A stretch of DNA of 43,685 nucleotides. Source: Nitrospirota bacterium. GTDB taxonomy: Bacteria; Nitrospirota; Thermodesulfovibrionia; Thermodesulfovibrionales; UBA9159. The stretch is taken from contig JAMCWJ010000080.1 in NCBI GenBank assembly GCA_023475105.1, positions 1 through 43,685 on the forward strand. Reading direction: 5' to 3'. The translations under genes were made by a program, and so were the position numbers. This document shows positions 39,894-43,685 of this stretch, piece by piece. Every line of letters begins with the position of its first letter. The first letter of the stretch is position 1. Below the pieces are notes generated by a model, which saw nothing but the letters and a program-made list of their open reading frames with translations, ran no database searches and was not told where the DNA came from.

Positions 39894-41121
39894 CGCCGAG
39901 TTTTTTCAGCTTCTCTTCGATCCTTTCGTATCCTCTGTCGAGGTGGTAGAGCCTGTGGACCGTCGTCGTCCCTTCCGCGGCCAGTCCCGCGACAATGAGC
40001 GAGGCGCTGGCCCGGAGATCCGTCGCCATCACGTCCGTGCCTTTCAGCTTCCGGACGCCCCTCACTGTGGCGACCCCCCCTTCGATTCCGATGTCTGCAC
40101 CCATCCTTCTCAGTTCGGCCACGTGCATGAACCTGTTCTCGAATATCGTCTCACGTATGACGCTCGTGCCCTCCGCAACGGACATCAGCGCCATAAACTG
40201 GGCCTGCATGTCCGTGGGGAATCCGGGATAGGGCATCGTCTTAACGTCCCGGGAAGTGAGCCGCCCGGGGCCTGCGACCCTCATATGGCTGTCCTTCTTT
40301 TCTATGATGAGTCCTGTTTCTTCAAGTTTGGCGATCAGGGCGTCGTCGTGTTCCGACCTGCAGTCCCTGATAAGGATATCCCCACCGGTGATTCCCGCAA
40401 TCGTCAGGAACGTCCCTGTCTCGACCCTGTCCGGTATGATCGTGTAATCCAGGGGGTTGAGTTCATGCACGCCCTCCACCTCGATCATGCTTTCCCCTGC
40501 CCCGTGTATTCTCGCCCCCATCGAGATGAGGGCATTCGCGAGATCCACGACCTCGGGCTCCCTCGCGGCGTTCTCTATCACCGTTGTGCCCTTTGCAAGG
40601 GACGCGGCCATGAGGAGATTCTCAGTCCCTGTTACCGTCGGTATGTCCAGGGAGATGACCGCTCCCTTAAGGCCTTTCGCGGCTGCAATGACGTATCCCC
40701 TGTCCAGTTCGATCGCTGCGCCCATTTTCTCGAGTCCCATCAGATGGAGGTTGATCGGTCTCGCGCCGATGGCGCACCCCCCGGGCAGCGAAACCCGCGC
40801 CTTTCCTGAGCGGGCGAGAAGCGGCCCGAGGACCAGTACGGAAGCGCGCATCGTCTTCACAAGCTCGTAAGGCGCAACATGGTTGTCGATCCGTTCCGAA
40901 TCGATAACCAATCCGTCCGGCGCGTAGTGAAAACCGGCTCCGAGATTGGCAAGGAGTTTTCCCATCGTCATCACGTCGACGAGCCCGGGGACCCTGTGTA
41001 TGACGTTCTCACCCCGCGCGAGCAGGGAAGCGACCATAATGGGCAGCGCCGCATTCTTTGCGCCGCCGATCGAGACCTCGCCCCGCAGCTTCACGCCGCC
41101 CTGCAGCAAAAGTTTATCCAT
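39862..41121 (-). CDS. murA: UDP-N-acetylglucosamine 1-carboxyvinyltransferase
   Basis: 419 residues, the usual length. Lys22/Asn23 lie in [10 protein letters not shown], and the active-site Cys116 in [15 protein letters not shown]; the presence of Cys, not Asp, predicts fosfomycin sensitivity. The loop with the catalytic Asp reads [12 protein letters not shown], and [17 protein letters not shown] is near the C-terminus. It transfers enolpyruvate to UDP-GlcNAc, the first committed step of peptidoglycan synthesis. It is the last gene after gspK-gspL-gspM on this strand, separated by 165 bases with an ATCCCGG/CCGGGAT hairpin near 41166-41193. Confidence 0.97.
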   Translation of the reverse strand: MDKLLLQGGVKLRGEVSIGGAKNAALPIMVASLLARGENVIHRVPGLVDVMTMGKLLANLGAGFHYAPDGLVIDSERIDNHVAPYELVKTMRASVLVLGPLLARSGKARVSLPGGCAIGARPINLHLMGLEKMGAAIELDRGYVIAAAKGLKGAVISLDIPTVTGTENLLMAASLAKGTTVIENAAREPEVVDLANALISMGARIHGAGESMIEVEGVHELNPLDYTIIPDRVETGTFLTIAGITGGDILIRDCRSEHDDALIAKLEETGLIIEKKDSHMRVAGPGRLTSRDVKTMPYPGFPTDMQAQFMALMSVAEGTSVIRETIFENRFMHVAELRRMGADIGIEGGVATVRGVRKLKGTDVMATDLRASASLIVAGLAAEGTTTVHRLYHLDRGYERIEEKLKKLGATVERVRDAR

Positions 41122-41286
41122 GGAACCCCATCAGAATCTGTCTGTCTTGCACGTGTAACGTCCCCTCATCCCGGATGAGCCGGGATTCTCCTTCCGTAAT
41201 ACGTGACGAGCCGACACGAGAAAGCGTGAAAAAAATGAAACATACGTCCTGGGTTTTCTGCGGGAACTGCCCTTCGCCCCGGAGGT

Positions 41287-41838
41287 CTATTTTCCGGTCG
41301 TCATCGCAGAAATATCGAGTTTCACCATAAGCTCCCTCGGATTCCTGAAGTCTCTTACCCGTGTGTCAAGCTCCTTCACCAGGAGATAGGGGGCGCGTGT
41401 TTCGAGGGAATAGAGGATATCGCTCAAGGCCCTGGCATCGGGGACGACCGCGTCTACCGTAACGCCTATGGTCTTGAGCTTCCCGTACTCCTCCGGCTTC
41501 CCGACCCGTTCACTCGATATCGTGCCTCCCCGGCTCGTAATGATTCCTTTTACCGTGTCTTGGAGAGTGGCCGCCGCGAGCGAAAGCGTCTGGCCTTCGA
41601 ACAGTTTCGCATTATCGGCCTTCCGTTCTTCCGTCAGCGCCGCAAGTCTCTTTTCGAGCTTCGGTTTCTCGGCGATGAGCGAAATATACTTTTCAAGTGT
41701 CTTTGTCTTTATGGCCTGGTCTTCCTTGATCCCAGCGATCTCCGTGCTCACCTTTACATAGCCGTACCTGTATACGATGAACACGACCAGTATGAGCGCG
41801 AGGGGCAGCATGACGAGCAATGTCCTATTTCTTTTCAC
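41287..41838 (-). CDS. Type II secretion protein GspM-like (PilO fold)
   Basis: 183 residues. One N-terminal membrane helix (LLVMLPLALILVVFIVY), a coiled-coil-rich periplasmic segment, and the conserved T2SSM_b C-terminal pattern EYGKLKTIGVTVDAVVPDARALSDILYSLETRAPYLLVKELD. It would be the inner-membrane platform partner of GspL in a type II secretion or pilus machine. The start overlaps the gspL stop by 14 bases. The outer-membrane secretin and ATPase genes are not in the window. Confidence 0.85.
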   Translation of the reverse strand: MKRNRTLLVMLPLALILVVFIVYRYGYVKVSTEIAGIKEDQAIKTKTLEKYISLIAEKPKLEKRLAALTEERKADNAKLFEGQTLSLAAATLQDTVKGIITSRGGTISSERVGKPEEYGKLKTIGVTVDAVVPDARALSDILYSLETRAPYLLVKELDTRVRDFRNPRELMVKLDISAMTTGK

Positions 41839-43396
41839 TCTTCGGCTTCTCCCCTTCTTTTTTCGCTTTTTCGCCCGTCTTAGGTTTTTCTTCTGCTTTT
41901 TTCTTTACCCCTTCTATCTCCATCTTTATGTTGAACCTGTCGGCGTTCATCCTCGCATCCCTGAACGTGGGGGACGAAAACTCGACTTTCTGGAGATACT
42001 TCGACGACTCGAGCTTCGGTAGGAGTTCCGTCGCCGAACTTGCGTATCCTTCTATCTCGACCGTCGTCGCGGTGATCCTTAGCCGTGTGAGCCACGCGGT
42101 CTTCGGGAGAATGGTCGTGAGCTCCCTGAGTAGGATGAGGGCCATTGGTCTGGTTTCCTTGAAATCGGCAATGGCCGAGATTTCTCCCTGGACTCCCTCG
42201 ATGTCCTTCTTCAGGGTCTCGACTTTTTTGACCTCCTCTTTTCTCATCGCAATCTGCTGGTCGATCTCCTCGAGCCGGTTGCCCTCTATCTTCAGCGGAG
42301 AAAGGAGGTACAGGACCCACATGAGGAGAACCACTGCGAGCAGAACGAACGAAACGCCGACGGGGGGCCTCTCTTTTACCTCGCGACCCTTCGCGAGCAG
42401 GTTGAATCCGTTCGCTTTCGGCCACAGCGATTCTATGACGCCTCCTGCGGCCTCGCAGGGAACCTCTTTTGCGGAGACATTCAGCGGTATCTCCGTCTCC
42501 TCGAGGAACCTCAGCGGCAGAGTTGTTCTCAGCTTCAGCATCTCCCGGAAAGAAACGCTCCTGTCTCTCAGCGATACGATCAGCTCCGGGGATTTTCCCT
42601 GTCCTCTCGCCGCGTCGAGAAGGGGACCCACCTCGCCCATGAGGATATCGAGTCTTGCCCTTTCGTCGGCAGAACCGAAGTTGCCTGAAAAGGCGCCCGT
42701 CATGAAGCCTTCAGAGAATATCGCCCCTTCGTACTCCCTTTCGTCCGCTTTCAAAAAGACGGCGTCCGCGCATTTGTTTGCATACCTGCACAACGCGCCT
42801 ACGCTCGACAGGTTGACGGTCACCCGGTGCACGGCGAAGCCTTTCTCCTTCAGGGCTTCGAGGTAGGGACGTATGAGGTCGGCCTTCACCGCGGCAAGGA
42901 GGAGGGAGAGCTTCCCGTCGTCCTCTTTCAGTATCTTGAAGTCGTAAAAGGCCTGTTCGGCGCTGAAAGGGGTCAGCCTGTCGATCTCATAGGAGATCAC
43001 ATCGGAGATATTCTCCCTGACAGCAGAGGGAAGCTCGGCGGTCCTGATCACGGTCCATGCCTTGGGAATCCCCAGCGTTATCTCCGCCTTCGGCGCGCCC
43101 AGGTCGCCCACTGCCAGTGCTACGGAAGAGGCGAGGCCCTCCGGCATCGGATAGTTTCCCCCGAGGGGATAGGACTTGAACCCTTTGATCCTGATCTTCG
43201 AAAGAAGCCTTGAACCACAGACCACGGAAAGGAAGCTGCGCTCTATCGAGACAGCGATGCTCTTTGCGGGGAAGAGCGAGTCGTCTGCGGCGCTGAACGT
43301 CATCACCTTCCGGAAAGGAACCCAGAAAGACCTCAGCCGTTCAGCCGATCCGGCGAGGGCGGAGGTCAGTTTTTTGACGTCCACGGCAACCGTCAT
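41825..43396 (-). CDS. GspL-like (PilM-PilN fused) inner-membrane platform protein
   Basis: 523 residues. The first ~320 form an actin-like PilM/GspL cytoplasmic domain (SIAVSIERSFLSVVCG, KAEITLGIPKAW, VISYEIDRLTPFSAEQAFYDF). A single membrane helix follows at about 345-366 (FVLLAVVLLMWVLYLL), then a coiled coil and a PilN-type periplasmic fold (LLRELTTILPKTAWLTRLRI, VEIEGYASSATELLPKLESS), and a Lys/Glu-rich tail. GspL couples the cytoplasmic ATPase to the pseudopilus. The start overlaps the gspK stop (ATGA). Confidence 0.85.
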   Translation of the reverse strand: MTVAVDVKKLTSALAGSAERLRSFWVPFRKVMTFSAADDSLFPAKSIAVSIERSFLSVVCGSRLLSKIRIKGFKSYPLGGNYPMPEGLASSVALAVGDLGAPKAEITLGIPKAWTVIRTAELPSAVRENISDVISYEIDRLTPFSAEQAFYDFKILKEDDGKLSLLLAAVKADLIRPYLEALKEKGFAVHRVTVNLSSVGALCRYANKCADAVFLKADEREYEGAIFSEGFMTGAFSGNFGSADERARLDILMGEVGPLLDAARGQGKSPELIVSLRDRSVSFREMLKLRTTLPLRFLEETEIPLNVSAKEVPCEAAGGVIESLWPKANGFNLLAKGREVKERPPVGVSFVLLAVVLLMWVLYLLSPLKIEGNRLEEIDQQIAMRKEEVKKVETLKKDIEGVQGEISAIADFKETRPMALILLRELTTILPKTAWLTRLRITATTVEIEGYASSATELLPKLESSKYLQKVEFSSPTFRDARMNADRFNIKMEIEGVKKKAEEKPKTGEKAKKEGEKPKSEKK

Positions 43397-43666
43397 TGCG
43401 ATACCTTTGCCGGACCGAGTGTCACCTGGGCCGGGCTCTTGTAGTAGTCAAACCGGTATCCGCCGTTTCCCTCGAGGGTGATCGTTGCCTTGATGGCATA
43501 CCCCTTCGTTTCGTCGCCCTTGTGCCCGACGGACTCGATGGTGAACGTGCTGCTGTCCGCAAAGCCGACAAAGGGCAGGCTCTCCGGGGGAAGTGAGACC
43601 TCCTGTGCGCTTGTGATCTTCTTGGCCTCGCGGTAATCGGTTATGGTATCGGCCATTTCGGGGGTA
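43393..43666 (-). CDS. GspK-like minor pseudopilin, C-terminal fragment
   Basis: About 90 C-terminal residues, cut by the contig end at 43666. Visible features: TPEMADTITDYREAKK (the DxI-type helix of GspK), LPFVGFADSSTFTIESVGHKGD and a final GYRFDYYKSPAQ, matching the GspK C-terminal domain, which ends in a strand with FTIE and a Tyr-rich segment. GspK caps the pseudopilus tip in type II secretion. The apparent ATG at 43656 is internal. The stop overlaps gspL by four bases. Confidence 0.7.
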
Positions 43667-43685
43667 AGATCGGAAGAGCGTCGTG
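43667..43685. other. Illumina adapter remnant at contig end
   Basis: The last 19 bases, AGATCGGAAGAGCGTCGTG, are the start of the Illumina TruSeq universal adapter reverse complement. This is not genomic sequence, and the open frame of gspK should be trimmed before it. Confidence 0.95.

Noticed and set aside
1-43685. CRISPR array or rRNA genes
   Set aside because: No regularly spaced repeats and no rRNA core sequence seen.

Overview
The window reads as chromosomal DNA of a Gram-negative, probably anaerobic or microaerophilic bacterium with a GC-rich genome. Outer-membrane and type II secretion-type genes, a selenocysteine-containing SelD, a CooT-family nickel protein, and TrpB2 beside TrpB1 would fit a Nitrospirota (Thermodesulfovibrio-like) or Desulfobacterota lineage. 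That placement is inference from gene content only. The last 19 bases are the start of an Illumina adapter, so the sequence is most likely a whole assembled contig ending inside gspK.

Layout. 1-745: the N-terminus of a Fur/PerR regulator (minus) with a Per-box-like promoter, then a GYD-domain gene behind a near-consensus promoter. 873-4556: an isoaspartyl methyltransferase with an N-terminal export or anchor segment, a convergent spermidine-synthase-like membrane protein and a small unknown gene. 4564-6018: an ArsR regulator with its own operator, and selD, whose codon 14 is an in-frame UGA read as selenocysteine. 6366-8231: a TauE/SafE permease and CorA. 8395-12482: holB-ricT-metG, a gene order also known from Firmicutes. 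12795-17966: radC (frameshifted), purH, purD, purE and a DUF89 gene. 17989-20641 (minus): murJ, an MBL-fold hydrolase and an RRM protein. 20955-27190: a regulated leader ending in a terminator, a CHASE2 adenylate/guanylate cyclase, a 1089-residue FecR-TPR-beta-barrel protein and a 78-residue Cys-containing peptide gene. 27142-27956: a REP-associated transposase (RAYT) between two inverted REP-like palindromes. 28010-30480: a GAF sensor kinase, a NarL-type regulator, a hairpin-rich spacer and a CheY-like protein. 30551-39893: trpC, trpB2, trpF, an unknown membrane protein, a lipoate/octanoate transferase, cooT, a frameshifted ROK kinase, trpB1, trpA and accD. 39862-43666 (minus): murA and the gspM-gspL-gspK end of a type II secretion/pilus-like operon.

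Most genes are housekeeping (purines, tryptophan, cell wall, translation, replication). The most novel-looking part is the cyclase/FecR-TPR-barrel/small-peptide locus. It combines a membrane cyclase, a periplasmic FecR/TPR module fused to an outer-membrane barrel, and a small secreted-peptide-like product with four C-terminal cysteines behind a strong ribosome binding site. Other points of interest are trpB1 with an apparent AUC start, the UGA-recoded selD under an ArsR-type operator, two single-base frameshifts, several leader hairpins that may regulate, and three copies of a dispersed intergenic repeat.
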